A stretch of 40,356 nucleotides of DNA, from positions 1 through 40,356 of the forward strand of contig JAQBYB010000019.1 in the NCBI GenBank assembly GCA_027624235.1, written 5' to 3'. Source of the stretch: Pseudomonadota bacterium. Lineage in GTDB: Bacteria > Pseudomonadota > Alphaproteobacteria > Rhodospirillales > Casp-alpha2. Shown in pieces: positions 7,192 to 15,073 of the stretch. Under the pieces are notes generated by a model. That model did not search any database, was not told the origin of the DNA, and was given only the letters and a program-made list of their open reading frames with translations. Both the position numbers and the translations under genes were made by a program. Position 1 is the first letter of the stretch, and every line of letters begins with the position of its first letter.

Positions 7192-8972
7192 GCGCGGCTG
7201 TCCCACATCTTAAGGAAGGCTTTTTCGACGTTTGCGGCGAAGGCCTTGCCGTCGCAGATGGGCGACGCGCTGATGCGCTGGCGCAGGCCGGCGCGCAGGG
7301 TCTTGAGCCGGGGCAGGTCCTTGGCCAGGGCGGCGGCTTTGCGGACATAGTCTTCGGGCGTATCGGCGACCAGGTCTTCGAGCCCGGCATGGGTGGACAA
7401 CGCGCCCCCCATGCGGCCGATGAAGCGTTCTCCCATCAGGGAAATCACCGGCACCCCCATCCATAATGATTGGAACGTCGTCGTCGCGCCGGAAAAGGGA
7501 AACGTGTCGAGCGCGATGTCGGCCTTATTGTAATGGGCCAGATGGTCATGGAACGAATCCATGGCGCCCAGGAGGGTGATGCGGCTGGGCGAGATGCCGT
7601 TGGCGGTGAACCGGTCCTGAAGCCGTTGGCTGATGATGGGGGATTTGAAGTAGTTCTTGGATTTCAGTATCAAGCGGGCGTCCGGCACCGCCTCCAGGAC
7701 TTTGCACCAAAGGCCGAGAACCTGATCGTTCATCTTGCTTGGCTTGTTGAACGACGCGAAGGTGACGAAGCCGTTGCTTTCCGCCGGCAACGGCCCGACA
7801 TCGGGGGCCTGGACCGGCTCGGGATAGGTGAATAGCGACTCCAGGCGGACCAGATCCTCGGTAAACTGTTCACCGGTGTTCTCGGGATTGAGCGCGGTAT
7901 CGGTCAGCCAGAAATCCATCTCATCCAGGGCCGACGTGGTGCCGCCGAAGATACCGGCCTGCACCGGGGCTGGCCGGTAGGTCGCCACCGCCGGGTGGTT
8001 GTCATCGAAATGACCACCCAGATAGACCATGATGTGAATGGAATCGTCCCGGATCAATTGGGCGATGTCCGGCTCCGAAAGGCCCTGGATGGATCGCCAA
8101 TGGTCGGCAAAGCCCCTGAATTTTTCGGTGTCGGTGTCGGGCTGTCCGACGTTGGCGTAACAAAAGATCTCAAATCGGCCGTGATCGTGGTTGCTCAGCA
8201 GCGGCGCGATGTTGTGCCCCAAAGGATGATCGCGAAAATCCGACGACAAATAGCCGATGCGGAGCCGGTCGCCCGGTTTCAGAGGATGCGCCGGGGCGCG
8301 CGCAGACTCCGTTTTGGCCGCCGTGGCCGGACGGTTGGCGACAATCTTCCGGTAGGTCTTGAACAACGTGTCGCTGGAAATGTCGGGTTGATAGAGCAGG
8401 GCATGGAGGTAATTGAATTGGGCGCTGAGCAACTCCGGGCTAAGGGTGGCGGCTTTTTTGAAGTAGACGATGGCGGTGTCCAATTCGCCCAGGTCCAGGT
8501 GGGCGACGCCCAGGTTATTGATGGCGGCGGCAAAGTCCGGCTTGACGGCGATGGCTTTTTCATAATTGGCGACGGCTTCATCCAGTCGCCCCTGCTCTTT
8601 TAAGGCGGTGCCTAAATTGCCATAGGCCTCGGCATAATAAGGGTTGATGGAGATGGCTTTCCGGTAACACGCAACCGCTTCGTCGAGGCGGCCCAGAATA
8701 GTGAGCACGAGGCCTAAATTGACGTGGACCTGGGCAATGCCGGGGTTGATGGCAATGGCGTTGCGGTAGCTGACGACGGCGTCGTCGTGGCGGCCCAGGG
8801 AATTAAGGGTCATGGCCAGGTTGTTGTGGGCCTGGATATAATTCGGGTCGGCATCCAGCGCCTTGCGGTAATCCTGGGCGGCCTCATCGAACCGGTCGGC
8901 GTTGTGGTGCTCCATGCCGCTTTCCAAATAAGCAACGGCTTCAGGGGCGCCTTTGGCATCGGGGCTGTTCAC
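7188..8972 (-). CDS. TPR plus GT41 (SPINDLY/O-GlcNAc transferase-like) glycosyltransferase
   Basis: The N-terminal 215 residues hold five to six tetratricopeptide repeats (HNNLAMTLNSLGRHDDAV and similar). A GT41 catalytic region occupies about 245-590. It shows SDFRDHPLGHN, equivalent to the catalytic-His region of human OGT, then FASFNKPSKMND around the UDP-contacting Lys, and the nucleotide-sugar loop FPFSGATTTFQSLWMG. Bacterial members glycosylate proteins such as flagellins or surface adhesins; the target here is unknown. The open frame could run to 9167, but I favour the GTG at 8972 because AAAGGA lies 6-7 bases upstream; an ATG at 9023 is the alternative. The first 65 codons of the long frame run through a low-complexity repeat and are unlikely to be coding. 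Confidence 0.9.
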   Translation of the reverse strand: MNSPDAKGAPEAVAYLESGMEHHNADRFDEAAQDYRKALDADPNYIQAHNNLAMTLNSLGRHDDAVVSYRNAIAINPGIAQVHVNLGLVLTILGRLDEAVACYRKAISINPYYAEAYGNLGTALKEQGRLDEAVANYEKAIAVKPDFAAAINNLGVAHLDLGELDTAIVYFKKAATLSPELLSAQFNYLHALLYQPDISSDTLFKTYRKIVANRPATAAKTESARAPAHPLKPGDRLRIGYLSSDFRDHPLGHNIAPLLSNHDHGRFEIFCYANVGQPDTDTEKFRGFADHWRSIQGLSEPDIAQLIRDDSIHIMVYLGGHFDDNHPAVATYRPAPVQAGIFGGTTSALDEMDFWLTDTALNPENTGEQFTEDLVRLESLFTYPEPVQAPDVGPLPAESNGFVTFASFNKPSKMNDQVLGLWCKVLEAVPDARLILKSKNYFKSPIISQRLQDRFTANGISPSRITLLGAMDSFHDHLAHYNKADIALDTFPFSGATTTFQSLWMGVPVISLMGERFIGRMGGALSTHAGLEDLVADTPEDYVRKAAALAKDLPRLKTLRAGLRQRISASPICDGKAFAANVEKAFLKMWDSRA

Positions 8973-9147
8973 GGCGGTATCCTTTATAGACAGAGGCACA
9001 GGAAACCAGAGTCCGATTAACATACGGTTTATTTCTATCCGGAAAAATACCGTCCTCCATGGGGCGGCAGCGTCCGTATCCTTGCGGCACCGGCTGCGCA
9101 CCGGGTATTCTCTGGCGGCGCGGCGATAAGCGACCGGCCGGGCGACC

Positions 9148-9189
9148 GGCAGGCAAGCGGCAGGCAAAGGGCAGGCAAGCGGCAGGCAA
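9148..9189 (+). repeat. Four tandem 11-bp repeats, core GGCAGGCAA
   Basis: GGCAGGCAA occurs at 9148, 9159, 9170 and 9181, exactly 11 bp apart. It is preceded by two GCGACCGGC copies at 9130 and 9142. The array ends 5 bp before the ATG of the membrane-protein gene, so its last copy overlaps the ribosome-binding region. It occupies the 222-bp divergent gap upstream of the GT41 gene. Confidence 0.85.
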
Positions 9190-9194
9190 GGGTA

Positions 9195-9569
9195 ATGCGT
9201 CGGATATCATTCGAGTTGGTCAAAAGCGGTTTGAAGATGGGGGTTCTGATCGTCGCCCTCGGGTTTCAGATGCTGCCGTTCGTGCTGCTGGTGGTGGTGA
9301 TCGCCCATACCCTGGGCATCTCCGGCGCAAGCATGCTGGCGGGCGTTCCGGTGCTTTTTTTCGCCGTGGTGTTCGTCGCCTGCTGGCTGGCCTCGCGGCG
9401 GCCCCGGCTAGGCTCCGCCCCGTTGTCCGCCCGGCTGTCCGCGGCGCCACATGCAAGGGCATGGCAACCTAAAAGCAGGCCCGGCAGGGCGGCCCCGGCG
9501 CTGTTGATAAAAACCCGGGACGAGCGCTATCAGGACCTGAAGGATATCCTGGGCCGGACCTGGCGGTAG
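9195..9569 (+). CDS. Small two-span membrane protein of unknown function
   Basis: This 124-residue protein has two hydrophobic spans (about 13-37 and 44-65), then a basic Arg/Ala/Pro-rich cytosolic-looking tail ending in DERYQDLKDILGRTWR. The start ATG at 9195 lies directly after an 11-bp repeat array; AAGGG is only 3-4 bases upstream, an unusually short spacing. It is divergent from the GT41 gene and is followed by the GIY-YIG relic. I do not recognise a family. Confidence 0.6.
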   Translation: MRRISFELVKSGLKMGVLIVALGFQMLPFVLLVVVIAHTLGISGASMLAGVPVLFFAVVFVACWLASRRPRLGSAPLSARLSAAPHARAWQPKSRPGRAAPALLIKTRDERYQDLKDILGRTWR

Positions 9570-9636
9570 CATTTTTAGGCAAAAATATTGAGCGGAAAAA
9601 TGCCGAGCTTGAGTCTCACATCTCGGATAGCCCCTT

Positions 9637-9663
9637 CGTCATTCCCGCGAAGGCGGGAATCCA
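9637..9663. repeat. Left 27-bp inverted repeat (dRS3-like ATTCCC-N8-GGGAAT)
   Basis: Contains ATTCCCGCGAAGGCGGGAAT at 9641-9660. It is a perfect inverted copy of 9971-9997 over 27 bp. The internal dyad fits the ATTCCC-N8-GGGAAT consensus described for Neisseria dRS3 repeats; similar dyads are widespread in proteobacteria. The pair brackets the GIY-YIG relic. Confidence 0.9.
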
Positions 9664-9676
9664 GTACCTTCGAAAA

Positions 9677-9964
9677 ATAAAGCAGCCTTGTGTATACATA
9701 CTGGCCAGCAAACGTAACGGTACGGTTTATATTGGCGTCACTAGCGATCTGATTAAACGGCTCCATCAACACAAAAACGGCGCCACTAAAGGTTTCACGG
9801 CATAATATTCTGTCCATTCTCTCGTCTTGTATGGAGTCCATGAAAATATGGAAAGCGCCATCCTGCGGGAAAAGCAGATGAAGAAATGGAATCGTTCCTG
9901 GAAAATTCGGCTCATTGAGGAAGTCAATCCGGACTGGAATGATCTATCCAACGAGATTGGGTAG
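9677..9964 (+). pseudogene. Inactivated GIY-YIG endonuclease (YhbQ/UPF0213 type)
   Basis: Reading from 9677 gives a 95-codon GIY-YIG domain: CVYILASKRNGTVYIGVTSDL, then KRLHQHKNG, and after the break the typical ESAILREKQMKKWNRSWK followed by LIEEVNPDWNDL. The two defining motifs (VYI and YIG) and the Glu of the metal site are present. The gene looks dead for two independent reasons: the expected ATG is ATA (9677-9679), and a TAA at 9803-9805 interrupts the frame at FTA-stop-YSV. There is no frameshift, so decay is recent. It lies between perfect 27-bp inverted repeats, so the whole 361-bp unit looks like a small mobile cassette. Confidence 0.88.
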
Positions 9965-9970
9965 AAAAGG

Positions 9971-9997
9971 TGGATTCCCGCCTTCGCGGGAATGACG
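9971..9997. repeat. Right 27-bp inverted repeat (dRS3-like)
   Basis: Perfect inverted partner of 9637-9663, with the internal dyad ATTCCCGCCTTCGCGGGAAT at 9974-9993. It begins 6 bp after the stop of the GIY-YIG relic and lies about 30 bp from the 3' end of tRNA-Leu. Confidence 0.9.
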
Positions 9998-10028
9998 GTG
10001 GGGGGATTCGGGAGTGACGATAGAAAAA

Positions 10029-10115
10029 TGGTGCCCCCGGGGAGAATCGAACTCCCACTCCCTTGCGAGAACGGGATTTTGAATCCCGCGCGTCTACCAA
10101 TTCCGCCACAGGGGC
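10029..10115 (-). tRNA. tRNA-Leu, anticodon CAA
   Basis: On the minus strand an 87-nt tRNA folds with acceptor GCCCCTG pairing CGGGGGC, discriminator A and an encoded CCA end. The D-arm sequence is GCGGAATTGGTAGACGC, and the anticodon loop TTCAAAA on a CGGGA/TCCCG stem gives anticodon CAA. A long variable arm and T-arm GGGAG-TTCGATT-CTCCC complete it. The long variable arm is diagnostic of class II tRNAs and the CAA anticodon of leucine (UUG codons). Confidence 0.96.
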
Positions 10116-10262
10116 CCCCGTGGGTTGGTGCGGGCACATCATAGTCGTCGGCAATTGCGCGTCAACAGCCGCTGTTTATAGCCCGCCTCACCGCCTACCA
10201 CATCGTTTGCTCTCGCCGTGCCTGCCTGCTAAACAGCGCCCCAAGTCGAAAGGGAAAATAAG

Positions 10263-10844
10263 GTGTTAAGACGCCTATACAACTGGACCATGGGCCTCGC
10301 CGCCCACCGCCATGCGACACCGGCGCTGGCCGCGGTGTCGTTCATCGAAAGCTCGGTGTTTCCGATTCCGCCGGACATTATGCTGATCCCGATGGTGCTG
10401 GCGGACCGGACCAAGGCCTTCCGCATCGCCCTGGTGTGCACCATCGCCTCGGTGCTGGGCGGGTTACTCGGCTATGCCATCGGCGTGTTTCTGTTTGAAG
10501 AAGTCGGCAAGCCCATGCTGGAATTTTACGGCTACGGGTCGAAGTTCGACGTGTTCCAGGCGAAGTATAACGACTGGGGCGCGTGGGCGGTGTTCATCGC
10601 CGGGGTGACGCCGTTCCCTTACAAGGTCATCACCATCCTGTCCGGGGTGACGTCGTTGAATTTGGCCGTGTTTTTCGTCGCCTCGGTCGCGGCGCGGGGG
10701 CTCCGGTTTTTCCTCGTAAGCGCGTTGTTGTGGAAATTCGGCGAGCCGATCCGGGACTTCATCGAAAAGTATTTAGGCATTTTATTCGTGCTGTTCTGTG
10801 CGCTTTTGATCGGTGGTTTCGTGCTCATTAAATTCCTGGTTTGA
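10263..10844 (+). CDS. YqaA-like DedA/VTT-family membrane protein
   Basis: The 193-residue protein has four to five hydrophobic spans and the DedA/VTT hallmarks: ESSVFPIPPDIML near the N-terminus, GYAIGVFLFEEVG, and TPFPYKVITILSGVTSLNLAVFFVAS with the conserved Pro and Gly. Residues RGLRFF follow, as in YqaA-type members. DedA proteins are inner-membrane proteins implicated in lipid flipping and membrane homeostasis. The start is GTG at 10263 with AAAGGGA upstream. Its TGA lies 1 bp before the dsbB ATG, so the two are probably co-transcribed. Confidence 0.88.
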   Translation: MLRRLYNWTMGLAAHRHATPALAAVSFIESSVFPIPPDIMLIPMVLADRTKAFRIALVCTIASVLGGLLGYAIGVFLFEEVGKPMLEFYGYGSKFDVFQAKYNDWGAWAVFIAGVTPFPYKVITILSGVTSLNLAVFFVASVAARGLRFFLVSALLWKFGEPIRDFIEKYLGILFVLFCALLIGGFVLIKFLV

Positions 10845-10845
10845 T

Positions 10846-11352
10846 ATGCCTCATTTTGATGCCCCCCGCCTGGTTCCTTTCGCCGTGTTCGCGGTGTCGG
10901 CGTTCGCGCTCGGCAACGCCTATACCGCCCAATACGCCTTCGGCTTGGAGCCCTGTATCTTGTGCCTGTACCAGCGCATCCCCTATGCCGTCGCCGGGGT
11001 GCTGGGGATAATCGCGTTTTTACTGCCCGCCGATAAAACCGATTGGAAATCAGGCGCGGTGGCGTTGTCCGGCATTGTCTTCCTGGTCGGCGCGGGCATC
11101 GCCTTTTATCACGTCGGCGTTGAGCAGCACTGGTGGGCGTCGGCGGCATCCTGCGGGAACAACGGCGGTGACGTGCCCAAAACTATCGACGAACTGCGTC
11201 AACTGCTGATGCAGGCAAAACCGGCCAAGGCCTGCGATGAAGTGGATTGGACCTTGTTCGGCCTTTCCATGGCGACCTACAATGTTCCGTTCTCGTTGGC
11301 CCTGGCGTTGGGGTCGTTGTGGGGGGCGAAGCTAATTCGGAGAGCCGATTGA
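10846..11352 (+). CDS. dsbB: Disulfide bond formation protein DsbB
   Basis: DsbB reoxidises the periplasmic thiol oxidase DsbA and passes electrons to ubiquinone. The 168-residue product has four membrane spans, the N-terminal pair EPCILC (Cys37, Cys40) followed by the quinone-site LYQR, and the second periplasmic pair Cys103 (AASCGNN) and Cys130 (AKACDEV). The ATG at 10846 is 1 bp after the upstream stop; the longer frame from 10813 lies inside the upstream gene. The next gene, coq7, makes ubiquinone, the electron acceptor of DsbB, 10 bp downstream. Confidence 0.93.
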   Translation: MPHFDAPRLVPFAVFAVSAFALGNAYTAQYAFGLEPCILCLYQRIPYAVAGVLGIIAFLLPADKTDWKSGAVALSGIVFLVGAGIAFYHVGVEQHWWASAASCGNNGGDVPKTIDELRQLLMQAKPAKACDEVDWTLFGLSMATYNVPFSLALALGSLWGAKLIRRAD

Positions 11353-11362
11353 GGATGATGGC

Positions 11363-11965
11363 GTGAGCAAGGTCCGTACATCTAAAAAAGCGAAAGCCCC
11401 GCCCCGCCCGTCCCGGCGGACCCGGCTTCCCGGTGATCCGGACCGGCGCGAGACGATGGCGCGCATGATCCGCGTCGATCATGCCGGGGAATATGGCGCC
11501 GTCAGAATCTATGAAGGCCAGCTCAGCGTCCTCAAGGGCTCCGAGAACCGGCCATTGATCGAGCACATGGCCGAACAGGAACGCCGCCACCTGGATGCTT
11601 TCAACACCTTGGTGCCTGAACGCCGGGTGCGGCCAACGGCGCTGCTGCCGCTATGGCATATTGCCGGGTTCGCGTTGGGCGTGGGGACGGCGCTGCTGGG
11701 CGAAAAGGCGGCGATGGCGTGCACCGTCGCCGTCGAAGAGGTCATCGATGAGCACTACGCCGCACAGATCAACGCCCTCGACGCCGACCCCGATGCCGGC
11801 GAGGGCGACCTGCGCGACACCCTCGAGAAATTCCGCCTCGAAGAGGTCGAACACAAGCAGACCGCGCTCAAGCACGGCGCCGAAGACGCGCCCGGATACG
11901 AAGTCCTGAGCGGGCTCATCAAAACCGGCTCACGCCTCGCCATCTGGCTGTCGACACGGATTTAG
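11363..11965 (+). CDS. coq7: Ubiquinone biosynthesis hydroxylase Coq7
   Basis: Coq7 is a carboxylate-bridged di-iron hydroxylase converting demethoxyubiquinol to demethylubiquinol. The 200-residue protein shows the ferritin-like iron ligands: IRVDHAGEYGAVRIYEGQ (Glu43), EHMAEQERRHLDAF (Glu73, His76), then EEVIDEHY and FRLEEVEHK for the second half-site. The lysine/proline-rich first 25 residues are a variable extension. The start is GTG at 11363 with GAGGATG upstream. It is the third gene of the yqaA-dsbB-coq7 run and converges with the methyltransferase gene 2 bp beyond its stop. Confidence 0.94.
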   Translation: MSKVRTSKKAKAPPRPSRRTRLPGDPDRRETMARMIRVDHAGEYGAVRIYEGQLSVLKGSENRPLIEHMAEQERRHLDAFNTLVPERRVRPTALLPLWHIAGFALGVGTALLGEKAAMACTVAVEEVIDEHYAAQINALDADPDAGEGDLRDTLEKFRLEEVEHKQTALKHGAEDAPGYEVLSGLIKTGSRLAIWLSTRI

Positions 11966-11967
11966 GC

Positions 11968-12759
11968 CTACTGCCGGCGTTTCGTCACCAGGCTGGAAAT
12001 GATGCCGCGAAAGCTGCGGACCTCCTGTTCGGTCAATCCGGCGCGTTGCAGCATGTTGCGGATATTGCGGACCATCACCGGGCGTTTTTCGGCGACATGC
12101 AGGAAGCCCGACGCATCCAGTTCGTCTTCCAGGTGCCCGAACAGCCCTTCCAGTTCGGCCTTGTCGGCGGGGCGGGTGGATTTCGGCATGGCCAGATCGC
12201 CACCGACCCCGTTTTGGCCCATCGCGTCCTCACCCGATAGCCCCGCCTTAAACCATTCGTGACCGATGGCGAACACGGCTTGCGCCAGGTTGAGCGAGCT
12301 GAAGGCCGGATTCACCGGCACCATGATGATGGCATCGCTGAGGGCAATGTCGTCGTTCTTGAGCCCCTTGGCCTCGCGCCCGAACAGAATGCCCGCCGCG
12401 CCCCCATCTTCCATAAAACTAAGGATTTCGCCGGCAGCTTGGGTCGGCGTGACGATCCGGTTGGTCATGTCGCGGGGCCGGGCGGTGGCGGCGAACACCA
12501 AGTGCAGGTCGGCGACGGCGTCCGCCGTGGTGTCGAAGACTTTGGCGTTGGTGACGACGCCGTCGGCGCCGGCCGACGCCGATAGGGCGTCCTCGTTGGG
12601 CCAGCCATCGCGCGGGCTGACCAGGCGCAGTTCGGTGAGGCCACAATTAAGCATGGCCCGGGCCGCCATGCCGATGTTTTCACCCAGTTGCGGTTCCACC
12701 AGGATCACGGCGGGGCCGGGCGACGGCTCGAATGGTTTGGTGGAATCCGTGCCGGCCAT
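11968..12759 (-). CDS. trmJ: TrmJ-like SPOUT RNA methyltransferase
   Basis: The 263-residue protein is a SPOUT (SpoU/TrmH) methyltransferase. It has motif 1 in QLGENIGMAARAMLNCGL (Asn/Arg), motif 2 in GILFGREAKGL and motif 3 in VPVNPAFSSLNLAQAV, which form the knotted SAM site. The length and C-terminal helix (HVAEKRPVMVRNIRNMLQRAGL) fit TrmJ, which 2'-O-methylates position 32 of tRNAs; a different RNA substrate is possible. Its ATG shares one base with the cimA stop (TGATG), implying translational coupling. Confidence 0.87.
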   Translation of the reverse strand: MAGTDSTKPFEPSPGPAVILVEPQLGENIGMAARAMLNCGLTELRLVSPRDGWPNEDALSASAGADGVVTNAKVFDTTADAVADLHLVFAATARPRDMTNRIVTPTQAAGEILSFMEDGGAAGILFGREAKGLKNDDIALSDAIIMVPVNPAFSSLNLAQAVFAIGHEWFKAGLSGEDAMGQNGVGGDLAMPKSTRPADKAELEGLFGHLEDELDASGFLHVAEKRPVMVRNIRNMLQRAGLTEQEVRSFRGIISSLVTKRRQ

Positions 12760-14366
12760 CAGTCGGGGGAGTGATTGTCGTCGGCGCCGTCCCGATGCAG
12801 CTTGTAGATGATCGAATCGCGAAGCGCGTTATAAGACGCGTCGATGATGTTGGCGGACACGCCGACCGTCGACCAGTGCGCGCCGTCCTTGTCGGCTGAT
12901 TCGATCATCACCCGGGTCACCGCGCCGGTGCCGTCGCCCGGTGTCAGGATGCGGACCTTGTAATCGACCAGACGGAGGTCTTCCAACTGCGGGTAAATGC
13001 CGTTCAGGATTTTTCTGATCGCCGCGTCGAGCGCGTTGACCGGGCCGTTGCCTTCGGCGACGGTCATGTGCGCTTCGCCCCGGACGTCGAGTTTTACCGT
13101 CGCTTCGGATGACGTGACCAGGTTGCCATTGTCGTCCCAGCGCCTTTCGTCCAGGACCTTGAAGCTGGAGCAATGGAAGTAATCGGGGACGGTGCCAAGG
13201 GCGCGCCGCGCCAGAAGCTCGAAACTAGCCTCGGCGCCGTCATAGGCGTAGCCCTTGAATTCCATGTCCTTGACCGTATCCACCAGTTTGGCGACTCTTT
13301 TGTCCTTGGCGTCGATCTCGATGCCGGCCTCGCGGAAGCGGGCCAGGATGTTGGCCCGCCCCGATTGGTCGGAGACGACGATGTGGCGGCGGTTGCCGAT
13401 TTTCTCGGGCTCGATGTGTTCGTAGGTCGCCGGGTCTTTTTCCACCGCCGACGCATGCACGCCGCCCTTGTGGGCGAAGGCCGACTCGCCGACATAGGGC
13501 GCACTGCGGTTAGGCGCCCGGTTGAGGCGTTCATCCAACAGCCGGCTCAGGTGCGTCAGCTTTGTCATGTCCTTTTCGGTGACGCCGGTTTCATAGCCCA
13601 TTTTCAGCGTCAGGGTCGGAATCAGGGTGACCAGATTGGCGTTGCCGCAGCGTTCCCCCAGCCCGTTCAGCGTTCCCTGCACTTGCCGGGCCCCGGCGCG
13701 GACGGCGGCCAGACTGTTGGCGACGGCGTTGCCGGTATCGTCGTGGCAATGAATGCCCAATTGGTCGCCCGGAATATGTTCAGTGATTTCGGTGACGATG
13801 CGTTCAACCTCATCGGGCAGGGTGCCGCCGTTGGTGTCGCACAGTACAATCCAGCGCGCCCCGGCATCATGGGCGGCCTTCAGGCAGCTCACCGCGAAGT
13901 CCTTGTTGGCCTTGTAGCCGTCGAAAAAATGCTCGGCGTCGAACATGACATCATCGGATTTTGTACAGGCGTGTTTGATGGTATCGGCGATCATTTTAAT
14001 GTTTTCGTCCGGGGACACCCCCAAGGCGACTTCAGCCTGGAAATCCCAGGTCTTGCCGAAGATGCAAATGGTTTTCGCCGGGCTGGACAGCACCGCCGTC
14101 AGGCTGGGGTCGTTTTCGGCACTGCGCCCGGCGCGCCGCGTCATCCCGAATGCCGACAACTTTGCGCGTTTCAACTGGGGCGGGTTGGCGAAAAAGGCAT
14201 CATCGGTGGCATTGGCGCCCGGCCAGCCGCCTTCGATATAATCGATGCCGATGGCGTCAAGCTCGCGGGCGATCAGCTCCTTGTCGGCGGGGCTGAAATC
14301 AATGCCTTGGGTCTGCGCCCCGTCGCGCAGGGTCGAATCATATAAGGTGATGCGCTTGTTGCTCAT
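12759..14366 (-). CDS. cimA: Citramalate synthase (CimA-type)
   Basis: CimA condenses pyruvate and acetyl-CoA to (R)-citramalate in the threonine-independent route to isoleucine. The 535-residue length matches the family. It has the TIM-barrel start [10 protein letters not shown] (Arg14, Asp15), the metal-binding [45 protein letters not shown], and a C-terminal LeuA-dimer regulatory domain (about 400-520). [14 protein letters not shown] with [10 protein letters not shown] is characteristic of CimA rather than LeuA. It is first in an apparent cimA-trmJ unit. The 180-bp gap to the divergent gene at 14549 should hold both promoters. Confidence 0.92.
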   Translation of the reverse strand: MSNKRITLYDSTLRDGAQTQGIDFSPADKELIARELDAIGIDYIEGGWPGANATDDAFFANPPQLKRAKLSAFGMTRRAGRSAENDPSLTAVLSSPAKTICIFGKTWDFQAEVALGVSPDENIKMIADTIKHACTKSDDVMFDAEHFFDGYKANKDFAVSCLKAAHDAGARWIVLCDTNGGTLPDEVERIVTEITEHIPGDQLGIHCHDDTGNAVANSLAAVRAGARQVQGTLNGLGERCGNANLVTLIPTLTLKMGYETGVTEKDMTKLTHLSRLLDERLNRAPNRSAPYVGESAFAHKGGVHASAVEKDPATYEHIEPEKIGNRRHIVVSDQSGRANILARFREAGIEIDAKDKRVAKLVDTVKDMEFKGYAYDGAEASFELLARRALGTVPDYFHCSSFKVLDERRWDDNGNLVTSSEATVKLDVRGEAHMTVAEGNGPVNALDAAIRKILNGIYPQLEDLRLVDYKVRILTPGDGTGAVTRVMIESADKDGAHWSTVGVSANIIDASYNALRDSIIYKLHRDGADDNHSPD

Positions 14367-14548
14367 GGTCTTTTCCGTGGCCTGATTCGGTAGAACGCCG
14401 GAGAATGCCGAATTAAAGCCGTTTTCTCAAGGATTTAAGAAACCGTTCCCTTGGCGGGCCAGTCCTAAAGGCTTATTGTTTGTGTGTAAAATACGATCAT
14501 ATGTGTTTATTAAAAAAATGGGTCCGCGTGTAGCGCGTGGTCTGCGGC

Positions 14549-15067
14549 ATGAACGAAGCATCAAAAACAACGACCGAAGCCGGTCTCGGCGATGACGGTT
14601 TTTTGGCCATGCAGGCAAAGGTCAAGGGCTCAAACATCGATGAGACGACCCTGTTGGCGACGGATTATCTGAATCATTTCAACGAAATCGTGATGCTGTT
14701 GGAAATGGTGCCGGACATGCCGGACATGCTCGAAGACGTCAAGGAATGGAAACCGAAATCTTATCAGGACCACTTCCGGGACAGCACCATCGGTGAAAAA
14801 GACCTGGCCATCGAAGCCTATGACTTTGTCCCCGCCCAGTACCGCGACCCTTTTGAGCAGACCGTTGAGCAGATTAATTTGTTGATCGCCTCAACCGTCG
14901 AGCGTTTGGAAAAAAATGTCATTGCCGGCGAAGACGATGTGCTCCGGGCCAACACCCAGTCTCTGAGCCAACTGATTCAGCGATTAATGGACACCGCGTC
15001 GGCGATCATCCATGGCAGTTCCAAGACCATGGATCAGGCGGAAATTGATATCCTTCTCGGAGATTGA
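14549..15067 (+). CDS. Unrecognised helical protein ending in a FliM-like EIDxLL motif
   Basis: The 172-residue protein is acidic and mostly helical, without signal or membrane segments. Its last residues, MDQAEIDILLGD, resemble the SQxEIDxLL peptide of FliM and the C-terminal peptides of some chemotaxis proteins, which bind CheY-like regulators. No CheZ-type catalytic Gln motif is visible. The start is uncertain: GTG at 14537 or ATG at 14549, neither with a clear Shine-Dalgarno. It is divergent from cimA and ends 6 bp from the converging c-di-GMP protein gene. A signalling role is suggested only by the peptide and the neighbour. Confidence 0.65.
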   Translation: MNEASKTTTEAGLGDDGFLAMQAKVKGSNIDETTLLATDYLNHFNEIVMLLEMVPDMPDMLEDVKEWKPKSYQDHFRDSTIGEKDLAIEAYDFVPAQYRDPFEQTVEQINLLIASTVERLEKNVIAGEDDVLRANTQSLSQLIQRLMDTASAIIHGSSKTMDQAEIDILLGD

Positions 15068-15073
15068 GTGGGC

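Noticed and set aside
8973..9167. N-terminal extension of the GT41 protein up to 9167
   Set aside because: It runs through low-complexity repeats; the GTG at 8972 has a good ribosome-binding site and matches the start of the repeat domain.
9924..10154. Short minus-strand frames across tRNA-Leu and the dyad repeats
   Set aside because: Translation of a tRNA and repeat; no coding evidence.
13173..14345. 390-codon plus-strand frame opposite cimA
   Set aside because: Antisense shadow of a well-recognised gene in GC-rich DNA; no family signature.
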